From Thioflexithrix psekupsensis (GTDB taxonomy: Bacteria; Pseudomonadota; Gammaproteobacteria; Beggiatoales; Beggiatoaceae): a stretch of 64,000 nt of DNA. Shown here piece by piece: positions 17,351 to 25,984 of the stretch. Where the stretch lies: positions 1 to 64,000 of the forward strand of contig NZ_MSLT01000018.1 in NCBI RefSeq assembly GCF_002149925.1. The letters are read 5' to 3'. Position 1 is the stretch's first letter; every line of letters starts with the position of its first letter. The position numbers and the translations under genes are program-made. The notes beneath the pieces are model-generated. The model was not told the origin of the DNA, ran no database searches, and saw nothing but the letters and a program-made list of their open reading frames with translations.

Positions 17351-20203
17351 CTAAATAAACCATCGACGAATTAACTCCACTTGAAAACGATAACCGTCTC
17401 CTAAAGGCTCAATTAACTCACGACGCAATAAATTTTCTATCGTTTTCTCTACATCCGCATCCGCAGGACAATAACGCTGCAATTCCGCGTAACTCACCAC
17501 CTGATTTTCCCCTGCGGCCGCCATTTTCTTTAACACCTGCAATCCTGCGGGAGACACTTGATTATTCGCAATATCAGCAAAGAAAAAACGCCCATGCTGC
17601 AAAGCTCCCGGTAAAGCCGCTTCCACATCTTCCAAACGCGCCTCGCGTCGTTCAGCCACATGTTGGCGATTTTTTAACGTAACAATTTCCGCACACACCA
17701 ATTGCACCAATGCAGGATGACAACGAGTCACTTCCATAATGCGCTGACTCGCCGCTTCTTCATAACGCAAAGGAAAATCTTTAACTGGTTGCTCAATTAA
17801 TTTTAACGCTTCACTGGCTTGCAAATAACTTAAATGCACCGTCTGCACATTAATTAAATAACTCGCCCAACGCTCAAATTCATCCAAAGTATGCGAACCT
17901 GATAATAAAATTTTAAAACGCGGCCGATGTTGAATTAAATGCCGAAACATTCCCAATACCGAAGCCTCATCTAAATAACCTTGCGTTAAAACATGTTCTA
18001 ATGCACTAAATTCATCCGAAGCCAATAACAGCATTTGCGAATCCTCTAAACTCTCCTCAATTTCATCTAACCATTCATCAAAACGAGTAAAAGGATCAGT
18101 ATTTAAACTTTCTCGTGTTAAAGGCGGTAAAATAACATTGCGATGCCGTTTAGCGGAAGTGATCATCGCTCTGGCCATATTATAAAGAAAACCTTCATAA
18201 TTACGCGCTAACGAAGTCGGCCCTTGAAAATCCACAAATAAAGGAATAATTGTACTGGGTAATAATTTACCTAAATTATTTAATAAAGACGTTTTTCCCG
18301 TGCGTCTTTGCCCATATAATAACAACGGTGGACAACGGTATTGATAACCGTTATTTAACAACAATCGCTCAATTTGCTCACTGACATCACTACGCCCCAC
18401 AAAAATCTCTTGATGCTCTGTTAATGGAATGCCAATGACATAAGGATTATTTAATTCTTGGCGACTTTCCATGGCTTTATTAATACGCTGGGCATAATCG
18501 CTTAATAAACGTCGCCAATCGGCAGCAATCGGCCGAAAACGCAAGGCATACGGCTCTGAAGAGCGCGTCAATTCACGTAACAAGCCGTCCAAACGCTCCT
18601 CCACTGCATTTAATGCCAACCGCTGATTGTAACTGCTTTCTTGTGCCAAAGCCGCTTCTACGTCGCAACTGGCGCGGCTAAAACTGCGCAACAACGCACT
18701 GGCAGGACCACTGAGTTCTCCTGCGGCCAATTGGCGATGCGCTTGACTGATGGCAATGACGGTGTCACACCTTTGCAAACGACGCGCATCAATTTCAATT
18801 TGCGCCGCTTGCGCCGCCCAACTCTGCGCACCACTGCTTAAATACTCAATCGCTTGGTGTCCTAATTCGGGATTTCTTTCCGCCACCAATACCAAAAAAT
18901 GATCCAAACCTAATAAATGCAACGGCTGATATTCATCCCAAAAAACAGAATGCCAAAATAAACGACTTTTTTGCGTATCATTACGCCGTTCTTCTTTATG
19001 ATAAACTAATAAATTCCACGCACTCAATAAAGGATAAAATAAAATCGGCCGCCACCAATTAAAAGTTAAACCCAAACCAAAAGCAATGATACTGATTAAT
19101 AAAATATGGCTCATTTCATGGCGTTCTAAAATCACCATAAACGCAATATAAATACCCGCACTCCCAAAAACACCCGCAATAATTCCCGCCCAAGGATTAG
19201 CGATACGCTTGGCTAAAACATAAGGAAAGGCAAACAATAATAAATACAACAACGCATTTTCTATGCCCCCATGAAATCCCACTAAAAATAATTCTAAATA
19301 AGGCGAATTTTTTGCAAATAAATGCACCAATAAAGTAAAACCAGATAATAATATCCCACTGAATAATCCCAACACCATCCCTTCGCGCCATCGCCACGTA
19401 TACCATCCCCAAATTAAGGCTAGAGAACAGGCAAAAACCACCGCAATTAATCCATCGTAAACCAAACTAAATAATAAACCACTGTCCGTTAATGTCGCTG
19501 CGGTTCTGGCTAATAAAGTGGTTAATGTTGCCATTAAAGAAGTGGTAATGACACTGATAAATACCCCAATCACCACACTGCCCACTTGACGATGTTGCGA
19601 AGGGCGGATATGGCTGCGAGTACTGGCATTCATCATACTGCCCGCAATCCCTGCAATAAATAAAGCAAATATAATAGTCAATAAGGCTTCACTATGAATA
19701 GATTTAGTCTCAACATTAAAACCAGAGATACTAAAAATAACCGCAATCGCAATATTTTTAGCCATACTAAAAACCACATCCCCCGCCATTCCAATAGGCA
19801 AGCTTAATAAAAAACTCCCCAATAAGCTCACTATTCCACCAAAAATAACAGAAATAAATAAACTCCCCAAAATCCCCGCCACACAACCAAAAATAAGCGC
19901 GTACAATACCGCTAACAATCCATTTTCAAAAGACACGCCCATTAAGCCTAATATTAATCCTGCTAATCCCGCGCCAAAAATAGGAAAAATCCCATGTAAT
20001 AAAAAAATCACACGCCGCACTGCATGATGTTGCCATTGCGGACGCTGTAAATCGGCTAACGCAAAATCAGGCGGACAATGCGGTAAATGCTGTTGAAAAT
20101 AAGCACGCCAATAAGAAGGCGTAAATAACAGCCAATGCAATAAAAAAAAACTGGCTAATAAAGCATTAGACGGCAAATCAGGCGAAGATTTAGAAAGCAA
20201 CAT
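17351..20203 (-). CDS. Multipass membrane protein fused to a STAND/AAA_16-type ATPase
   Basis: The 950-residue protein has a hydrophobic N-terminal half with roughly ten to twelve membrane helices (to about residue 410), a cytoplasmic linker, and then an ATPase domain. The Walker A motif is LLYGQRRTGKTSLL, followed by a LLLASDEFSALE Walker B-like segment with acidic residues and a downstream LLSGSHTLDEF element, as in AAA_16/STAND ATPases. The end (SYAELQRYCPADADVEKTIENLLRRELIEPLGDGYRFQVELIRRWF) looks like a winged helix. It lies 31 bases after a class III cyclase gene and 22 bases before a DUF368 gene, in one operon. Its function is unknown; membrane-tethered signalling or stress sensing is an inference. 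Confidence 0.7.
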   Translation of the reverse strand: MLLSKSSPDLPSNALLASFFLLHWLLFTPSYWRAYFQQHLPHCPPDFALADLQRPQWQHHAVRRVIFLLHGIFPIFGAGLAGLILGLMGVSFENGLLAVLYALIFGCVAGILGSLFISVIFGGIVSLLGSFLLSLPIGMAGDVVFSMAKNIAIAVIFSISGFNVETKSIHSEALLTIIFALFIAGIAGSMMNASTRSHIRPSQHRQVGSVVIGVFISVITTSLMATLTTLLARTAATLTDSGLLFSLVYDGLIAVVFACSLALIWGWYTWRWREGMVLGLFSGILLSGFTLLVHLFAKNSPYLELFLVGFHGGIENALLYLLLFAFPYVLAKRIANPWAGIIAGVFGSAGIYIAFMVILERHEMSHILLISIIAFGLGLTFNWWRPILFYPLLSAWNLLVYHKEERRNDTQKSRLFWHSVFWDEYQPLHLLGLDHFLVLVAERNPELGHQAIEYLSSGAQSWAAQAAQIEIDARRLQRCDTVIAISQAHRQLAAGELSGPASALLRSFSRASCDVEAALAQESSYNQRLALNAVEERLDGLLRELTRSSEPYALRFRPIAADWRRLLSDYAQRINKAMESRQELNNPYVIGIPLTEHQEIFVGRSDVSEQIERLLLNNGYQYRCPPLLLYGQRRTGKTSLLNNLGKLLPSTIIPLFVDFQGPTSLARNYEGFLYNMARAMITSAKRHRNVILPPLTRESLNTDPFTRFDEWLDEIEESLEDSQMLLLASDEFSALEHVLTQGYLDEASVLGMFRHLIQHRPRFKILLSGSHTLDEFERWASYLINVQTVHLSYLQASEALKLIEQPVKDFPLRYEEAASQRIMEVTRCHPALVQLVCAEIVTLKNRQHVAERREARLEDVEAALPGALQHGRFFFADIANNQVSPAGLQVLKKMAAAGENQVVSYAELQRYCPADADVEKTIENLLRRELIEPLGDGYRFQVELIRRWFI

Positions 20204-20234
20204 GAGCAGTTATTCTATCCATAGAGAAAACACA

Positions 20235-21365
20235 CTAATTCAATTCCTCAATTTCATACACCGTCAAAGAATGACTTTTGCCTTTAAATTGAATAGAAGG
20301 CAATGCAGTGGCACGAACGCGCTGCTGGGCTACGGAAAAATAAGTTTTTTCCCCCACCAACACCTGCCCACCACGCGCATGGCTACACAAGCGAGAAGCC
20401 ACATTCACCGTGTCTCCAATCGCCGTATATTGATAATGGCCGCCTGCGCCGACATTCCCCACCACTGCTTCTCCCGTATTAATGCCCACGCCAAAATGAA
20501 CGGGTAAATCATAAGGTAATTTAAATAAACGCTGCTCTTGATACACTTTCGCCGTTTCTTGCAAATTTAAACCCGCTCGAATCGCATGAGCCGCATGGTG
20601 CGGCAAATCATCAGGCGCATTAAAAATCGCCATCACCGCATCCCCCATATAATTTAAAATCACCCCGCCTGCATCCACAATCGCAGAAACCGCCATGTCT
20701 AAACATAAATGCAATAATTCAATCGTTTCTGTCGGCGTTAATTGCTCACTAATACGGGTATAATTACGTAAATCCGCAAATAATAACGTCACTTCGCGCA
20801 CTTCTCCGCCTAAAGTGGGATTAATCCGTTGCTCAATTAACGCACGAGACACTTGATGTGGCACGTAATGTTGCAAAATAAATTCTAATTGCTGATGACT
20901 TTCGTCTAAACGATGTTTTAATAAACTTAATTCATTACGCTGTTGCGTTAAAATTTGTTGTGTTTTAGTATAAGGAGTATTGTCAGAAATAATAATTAAC
21001 AAAAAGCGATGTTCTTCCTCTTGATGACACACTAAAGTGACGTTTAAATAATGCGTGTTATTATCATCATCGGAACGGTTTAAATTTTCCAGTTGAAAAT
21101 CCGCTAATTGACCTAAAAAAATCTCTTCAATAATATCTTCGCAGCCCACTAATTCTGGAATTAAATCCAATAAATCCGCAGGCAAAACAATCCCCGTAAA
21201 TAACACACAAGTCCCCCCCTGCGCAATCACCGATAATTCTCGATTCGCCAGCAAATAAACCGTTTTTTGTTCAACCAATAATCGATCAAGCAGCGCGTAA
21301 ACCTGATCAGCACGCGCCGCGTTTGGCAGAGGCAGTGGAAACATAGTAGAATCAGAGGCAGTCAT
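20235..21365 (-). CDS. Class III adenylate/guanylate cyclase with N-terminal sensory domain
   Basis: The C-terminal cyclase homology domain contains the metal-binding FADLRNYT, the second metal site NYMGDAVMAIFNAP, and the GINTGEAVVGNVGAGGHYQYTAIGDTVNVASRL stretch typical of active class III cyclases. Ahead of it is a region of about 150 residues consistent with a PAS-like sensor and a coiled coil (LTQQRNELSLLKHRLDESHQQLEFIL). The start was set at the ATG at 21365 (MTASDSTMFPLPL); an upstream TTG at 21422 adds a segment without family similarity. It opens an operon with the membrane ATPase and DUF368 genes. Whether cAMP or cGMP is made cannot be decided here. Confidence 0.88.
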   Translation of the reverse strand: MTASDSTMFPLPLPNAARADQVYALLDRLLVEQKTVYLLANRELSVIAQGGTCVLFTGIVLPADLLDLIPELVGCEDIIEEIFLGQLADFQLENLNRSDDDNNTHYLNVTLVCHQEEEHRFLLIIISDNTPYTKTQQILTQQRNELSLLKHRLDESHQQLEFILQHYVPHQVSRALIEQRINPTLGGEVREVTLLFADLRNYTRISEQLTPTETIELLHLCLDMAVSAIVDAGGVILNYMGDAVMAIFNAPDDLPHHAAHAIRAGLNLQETAKVYQEQRLFKLPYDLPVHFGVGINTGEAVVGNVGAGGHYQYTAIGDTVNVASRLCSHARGGQVLVGEKTYFSVAQQRVRATALPSIQFKGKSHSLTVYEIEELN

Positions 21366-21528
21366 GGCAAAAAAGTCAGTAAACAAGGTAAAATTCGCGT
21401 CAATCGGGACACAGCTTATCAAAATGTCCCAATTTTTGCATGTTTACGCCTAAGCGGCAATTGCTTGCCTACAACGCATTAGCGATAATAAACACTTCCA
21501 ACACGATTGGATTTTAGGAGTTAAGCGT

Positions 21529-21945
21529 GTGAGTCTGTTTCTTGGTAAAACTCATTATGAAGTCTTAGGGGTCAGTCCCTTGGCCAGCGTCGAGGACATT
21601 CGACTTGCCGCCCAAAACAAAGCCAGCGAAATTAATATGGCTTTCAATGCCTTGAGTGATGAGGAAAAACGGCATCGCCATAAAGAAGTCCAATCTCATG
21701 CCGATGCCATCAAAAACGCATTGTTTACCTTATCCGATCCGGAACAACGGCAGTTATACGATGTGCAGATCAGTCAGGCTACACTTTCATCCGCAGAAGG
21801 CAGCGGAATTGTTGAAATTGCGGAAGAAAAAGAGCCATTTATCACCCTTCCCGGTATCGTGGCGATGGCTTTCGCCTTAACACTGCTCTATTTCATTTTT
21901 ATTGGCGACGAATACTTATCTGCTTTCATCGCCGTGTTGTTGTAG
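21529..21945 (+). CDS. J-domain-like protein with C-terminal membrane anchor
   Basis: This 138-residue protein starts at a GTG after TAGGAG. The N-terminus (HYEVLGVSPLASVEDIRLAAQNK, then LFTLSDPEQRQLYD) follows the DnaJ J-domain pattern, but the central HPD tripeptide needed to stimulate DnaK is not visible. A helix at about 108-128 (LPGIVAMAFALTLLYFIFIG) is a likely tail anchor. It may be a degenerate J-like adaptor and not a true co-chaperone. It converges with ribD. Confidence 0.65.
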   Translation: MSLFLGKTHYEVLGVSPLASVEDIRLAAQNKASEINMAFNALSDEEKRHRHKEVQSHADAIKNALFTLSDPEQRQLYDVQISQATLSSAEGSGIVEIAEEKEPFITLPGIVAMAFALTLLYFIFIGDEYLSAFIAVLL

Positions 21946-21964
21946 ATTCGGGTTTAAGTTGACC

Positions 21965-23098
21965 TCAGTTAGAGCCGTACACAGGCTGTGCAGTAATGCG
22001 CCAATCGCGGCCAATCGCACGTATCTCCGTGATGTTTAAGGGAATATGTTGATTTAAACGCTCTAATTGAGGCAAATTAAACAAGCCTCTGGCCTTATTC
22101 CCCATCAACAGCGGTGCCACATAGATCACCATTTCATCGATCAATTGCGCCCGCAACATCGCGCCACTCAACGTTGATCCGGTTTCTAACAGTAATTCAT
22201 TCACGTGATAATCGTTCGCCAACGACGCACACACCGCATGTAAATCCAATTCCCCATTCACCGCACACAACACCACCACTGTAGCCCCTGCTTTTTCTAA
22301 CATGTGGCGAATGGTCTCATTAAGTGATACCGTGTAAATCACCGTGTTGCCGGGTTCTTGTAACACTTTAGCATCGGGGGGCGTGCTTAAATGCGCATCC
22401 ATAATCACCCGCAAAGGTTGTCGAATACGTTTAGGCATGAACATAAATGGTGGCAATTCCGTTTCGCGCACGGTGAGACGCGGATCGTCTGACAAAATGG
22501 TCCCCGCACCCGTCATCACCGCCGAACTACGCGCCCGTAGAGCCTGCACATCGCGCCGCGCTTCTTGAGAAGTAATCCATTGACTTTCCCCAGAAGCCAT
22601 TGCAGTACGACCGTCAAGACTCATCGCCAATTTACTGCGCACATAGGGCCGATTATGCCGCATTCGCATAAAAAAGCCGGGGTTTAACTGCTCTGTTTCC
22701 GCGCCTAGAATACCGCTGCTGACCGTAATTCCGGCCTTCATCAATTGTTCTAAGCCTTTTTTAGCCACAATGGGATTGGGATCGGTGGTGGACGCAACCA
22801 CTCGCGTAATTCCTGCGCGAATTAACGCATCCGTACACGGCGGTGTACGACCATAGTGACAACAAGGTTCTAAGGTGACATAACAGGTCGCACCTTGCGC
22901 TTTTTCTTTGGCCATTTGTAGTGCGTTAATTTCCGCGTGCGGTTCTCCCGCGAACTCATGCCAACCCTCTCCCACAATCTCGCCATCGCGCACAATCACA
23001 CAACCCACACGCGGATTGGGATCGGTTGTCCATAATCCGCGGGCAGCCAGTTTCAAGGCGCGTGACATGTAATATTGATCATTATACACTTCAGTCAT
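21965..23098 (-). CDS. ribD: Bifunctional riboflavin biosynthesis deaminase/reductase
   Basis: RibD deaminates and then reduces the pyrimidine intermediate after GTP cyclohydrolase II in riboflavin synthesis. The N-terminal deaminase has the zinc motifs HAE and PCCHYGRTPPC; the C-terminal reductase has RPYVRSKLAMSLDGRTA and LLETGSTLSGAML. The start at 23098 (MTEVYNDQYYMSRALKLAARG) fits the family; an upstream ATG at 23137 lies inside glyA. It is 11 bases downstream of glyA. The nrdR gene often found between glyA and ribD in gammaproteobacteria is absent, and no other rib genes follow. Confidence 0.95.
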   Translation of the reverse strand: MTEVYNDQYYMSRALKLAARGLWTTDPNPRVGCVIVRDGEIVGEGWHEFAGEPHAEINALQMAKEKAQGATCYVTLEPCCHYGRTPPCTDALIRAGITRVVASTTDPNPIVAKKGLEQLMKAGITVSSGILGAETEQLNPGFFMRMRHNRPYVRSKLAMSLDGRTAMASGESQWITSQEARRDVQALRARSSAVMTGAGTILSDDPRLTVRETELPPFMFMPKRIRQPLRVIMDAHLSTPPDAKVLQEPGNTVIYTVSLNETIRHMLEKAGATVVVLCAVNGELDLHAVCASLANDYHVNELLLETGSTLSGAMLRAQLIDEMVIYVAPLLMGNKARGLFNLPQLERLNQHIPLNITEIRAIGRDWRITAQPVYGSN

Positions 23099-23109
23099 AC
23101 TTAATCCGT

Positions 23110-24363
23110 CTAGGCGTAAACAGGAAAACGCGCACACAAGGTCTTCACCGCTTCGCGCACCTGTTGTTTCACCGTTTCATTGTGCAGATCGTCTAAAATA
23201 TCACAAATCCAGATGGCCACTTGTGTCGCTTCGACTTCGGTAAAGCCTCGCGTGGTGATCGCCGGCGTACCAATACGCAATCCACTGGTAACAAAAGGCG
23301 ATTGAGGATCGTTGGGAACGGCATTTTTATTGACAGTAATGTGGGCCGAACCCAAAGCCGCATCCGCTTCTTTACCCGTAATTCCCTTATGAATCAAACT
23401 GATCAACATCAAATGATTGTCCGTACCCCCCGAAACAATGTCATAACCCCGTTGTTGAATCACTTGCGCCATCGCTCGCGCATTGGTGAGAACTTGGGCT
23501 TGATAGGTTTTAAATTCACTCTGCATGGCTTCTTTTAAGGCCACCGCTTTGGCCGCAATCACGTGCATTAACGGCCCACCTTGATTGCCGGGAAAAACTA
23601 GGGAATTTAATTTTTTCTCTAAATCAGGATTGGCTTTGGCGAGAATTAACCCCCCGCGAGGGCCACGTAAGGTTTTATGCGTGGTGGTGGTGGTGACATC
23701 GGCAATATTCACCGGACTGGGATATAAACCCGCGGCCACTAATCCCGCCACATGCGCCATATCTGCGAGTAAATACGCCCCAACTTCGTCAGCAATTTCG
23801 CGTAAACATTGCCAATCCACCACTCTGGAATAAGCACTAAATCCACTGACGATTAACTTGGGACGATGGGTGTGTGCCAAAGTGCGCACTTGATCGTAAT
23901 CGATTTCGCCCGTGTTCGGATTGAGGCCGTAGGGTATGGCGTTGTACAATTTGCCCGAAAAATTGACGCTGGCACCGTGTGTTAAATGGCCGCCTTCCGC
24001 TAAACTCATTCCCAACAAGGTCTCACCCGGTTGCAATAAAGCCATAAACGCGGCAGAGTTGGCTTGTGAGCCTGAATGCGGCTGAACGTTGGCATAAGCC
24101 GCACCAAATAAGGCTTTTGCCCGCTCAATGGCCAACGATTCTGCCACATCAACAAACTCACAACCGCCATAATAACGTTTGCCCGGATAACCCTCAGCAT
24201 ATTTATTGGTCAAGACACTGCCTTGTGCTTGTAAGACTCTTGGGCTGGTGTAATTCTCTGAAGCAATCAGTTCAATGTGATCTTCTTGTCGTTGTTGTTC
24301 GTGTTGCATGGCTTGCCAGAGGTCTGGATCGAAGTCAGCCACCGTCATTTCTTTTGTAAACAT
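23110..24363 (-). CDS. glyA: Serine hydroxymethyltransferase
   Basis: GlyA converts serine and tetrahydrofolate to glycine and 5,10-methylene-THF using PLP. The 417 residues match the family from end to end: [37 protein letters not shown], the PLP-lysine motif [14 protein letters not shown], and [14 protein letters not shown] near the C-terminus. The length is normal, and ribD follows directly, so the pair is probably one transcript supplying one-carbon units and riboflavin. Confidence 0.97.
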   Translation of the reverse strand: MFTKEMTVADFDPDLWQAMQHEQQRQEDHIELIASENYTSPRVLQAQGSVLTNKYAEGYPGKRYYGGCEFVDVAESLAIERAKALFGAAYANVQPHSGSQANSAAFMALLQPGETLLGMSLAEGGHLTHGASVNFSGKLYNAIPYGLNPNTGEIDYDQVRTLAHTHRPKLIVSGFSAYSRVVDWQCLREIADEVGAYLLADMAHVAGLVAAGLYPSPVNIADVTTTTTHKTLRGPRGGLILAKANPDLEKKLNSLVFPGNQGGPLMHVIAAKAVALKEAMQSEFKTYQAQVLTNARAMAQVIQQRGYDIVSGGTDNHLMLISLIHKGITGKEADAALGSAHITVNKNAVPNDPQSPFVTSGLRIGTPAITTRGFTEVEATQVAIWICDILDDLHNETVKQQVREAVKTLCARFPVYA

Positions 24364-24429
24364 AACTCACCTACTTGCTTATTGGGTGTAAAAGTGGACT
24401 GCTCATCATAGCATAACAGGTGTTTAAGG

Positions 24430-25878
24430 TCATGATTGCCACGTGGCGCGATGCCACAACGCCCGCCAACCGCGCCCCAACCATCGCCAATCCCGATAAA
24501 AATTCCGCTGTGCCGCATAACAGGCTTCTTCTACAGCAATTTCACAGGCAGAACGCGGTTGAGACAGATAGGCGAATTGGGCGGGGCCAAATAATCCAAT
24601 TGGGGCGTGATCGCGGACAAATTCCCATGCTTCTTGTCGGTGTTGCAGCGATTCGGCTGTTCGCGGCGCAACGCCCACCAGTCGCAAATGCCCTTGAATG
24701 ACGGCGATAAGTTTGGGTAAATGGCGCAAAATTGGCGCGTTCACATTCCATTCCCACGCAATAAAAGATTGACGTTGGGAATGGAGTAAGGTCACGCGCA
24801 TGAAGGCAGTTTTTTGATGCGGCCACCCCGCTTTCCATGCCGCGGGAATCCACAGCGGTAACGACAGCACTAATAAAATTAGTCCCAACAATCGATGCAA
24901 CCCATTGGCTAATAATACGCCAAAGGTTTCTCGATGCAAATCTGCTATTGAATAGTCGGTGACGGTATAAGTGGTGATACTGTCTTTATCGGGTTCAAAA
25001 TCGAGGCGTAATTGTCCCCACACGAGTGAATTATTGAGTTCAACATGAGGCGCGATATAGGTGTTGGGCATGACGACGGTATTATACAAATGCACGTGTC
25101 GGTCAATAATGGATTCGTTGCCCACCACGACTCCTCCACTGAAACGTGCGGTGGGATGAATACGGCAAAACATGCCAATGACACCGCGATTCGGTCGTAC
25201 GATGTTGGAACGATGCCCGACCATGAGTCCGTCAGCGACTTTTGTCCCTGGTAAGACGAGATGTTGAAATTGGGCTGCGCTGGCGTGTAGGTTGATTTTA
25301 TGGTATTCGGAAAGGGAGCGCAGTAGGGCATAATTTCCTGTTATTTCAATGGTTTCTACGGTGGTTGTGGGTTGTTGAGACCATGGGGTGGGCGGCCAAG
25401 CAAGGATATTCGCGGTTTCCCAATGATTATTGCGTTGTCGATCTCGCGTAATGATGGCAATTCCTGCAAATTGGTCGGCGATGGTGGCTGCCACGAGAGG
25501 AGGAGAGGTGGAAGTGATTTGTTTTAAGAAATCATTCAGGGAAACATTAAGTAATATATCTCCGCGCAAAATTAAGTAACGATCATCCGTTAATAAAGTT
25601 CCTTGTCGTTGTAATAATTGTGCGGGTAATTCTTGGCCTTGGCTGACAATATAATTCAATTGGATTCCCCAGCGTTCGCCATTGCCCATGTGGTGGCGGA
25701 TGAGGGGCGCGAAGGCGGAGATGACGAGGGTGACTTGTCGAATGCCTGCGGCTAATAACATTTCAAAGGTGTAGTTTATCAGGGGTTTGGAGGCGAGCGG
25801 CAATAAGGCCAGAGAGGTACGCTCGGTGAGTGGGGCTAATTCTTGTCCTAAGCGGTCGGCAAAGACGATGGCTTTCAT
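24430..25878 (-). CDS. Sugar-nucleotidyltransferase fused to a sugar-transferase-like C-terminus
   Basis: The 482-residue protein starts MKAIVFADRLGQELAPLTERTSLALLPLASKPLINYTFEML, the nucleotidyltransferase fold of NDP-sugar pyrophosphorylases, although the usual GxGTRL loop is degenerate. A left-handed beta-helix-like middle follows (VVGNESIIDRHVHLYNTVVMPNTYIAPHVELNNSLVWGQL). The C-terminal third has a hydrophobic helix (LLGLILLVLSLPLWIPAAW) and a LRLVGVAPRT motif resembling bacterial sugar transferases that load undecaprenyl phosphate. A role in exopolysaccharide or O-antigen initiation is suggested but not proven; the missing pyrophosphorylase loop may mean that the first domain no longer makes NDP-sugars. 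The start at 25878 was preferred over 25947. Confidence 0.7.
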   Translation of the reverse strand: MKAIVFADRLGQELAPLTERTSLALLPLASKPLINYTFEMLLAAGIRQVTLVISAFAPLIRHHMGNGERWGIQLNYIVSQGQELPAQLLQRQGTLLTDDRYLILRGDILLNVSLNDFLKQITSTSPPLVAATIADQFAGIAIITRDRQRNNHWETANILAWPPTPWSQQPTTTVETIEITGNYALLRSLSEYHKINLHASAAQFQHLVLPGTKVADGLMVGHRSNIVRPNRGVIGMFCRIHPTARFSGGVVVGNESIIDRHVHLYNTVVMPNTYIAPHVELNNSLVWGQLRLDFEPDKDSITTYTVTDYSIADLHRETFGVLLANGLHRLLGLILLVLSLPLWIPAAWKAGWPHQKTAFMRVTLLHSQRQSFIAWEWNVNAPILRHLPKLIAVIQGHLRLVGVAPRTAESLQHRQEAWEFVRDHAPIGLFGPAQFAYLSQPRSACEIAVEEACYAAQRNFYRDWRWLGRGWRALWHRATWQS

Positions 25879-25933
25879 GGGTTTTTTGCACTCCTGTTGA
25901 GGTTTTTTGAGATAAGTCGCTAAACGAGAATAA

Positions 25934-25967
25934 TATCTCGTTCCCAATGGCTTGTGGGAACGAGATA
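25934..25967. repeat. Perfect 13-bp palindrome, dispersed-repeat type
   Basis: TATCTCGTTCCCA (25934-25946) pairs with TGGGAACGAGATA (25955-25967) around an 8-base loop. It lies between two genes of the same strand and could end transcription of the TPR gene. A half-copy (TGTGGGAACGAG) occurs in the intergenic region after the CRISPR array, so it is probably a mobile intergenic repeat. Confidence 0.65.
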
Positions 25968-25984
25968 ACCCTGAAAATCAAGAT

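Noticed and set aside
20235-21365. Class III cyclase as the signalling enzyme of a Pycsar-type antiphage system
   Set aside because: The neighbours are a large membrane ATPase and a lipid-carrier transporter and not a cyclic-nucleotide-activated effector, and the cyclase looks like an ordinary sensor-type enzyme.
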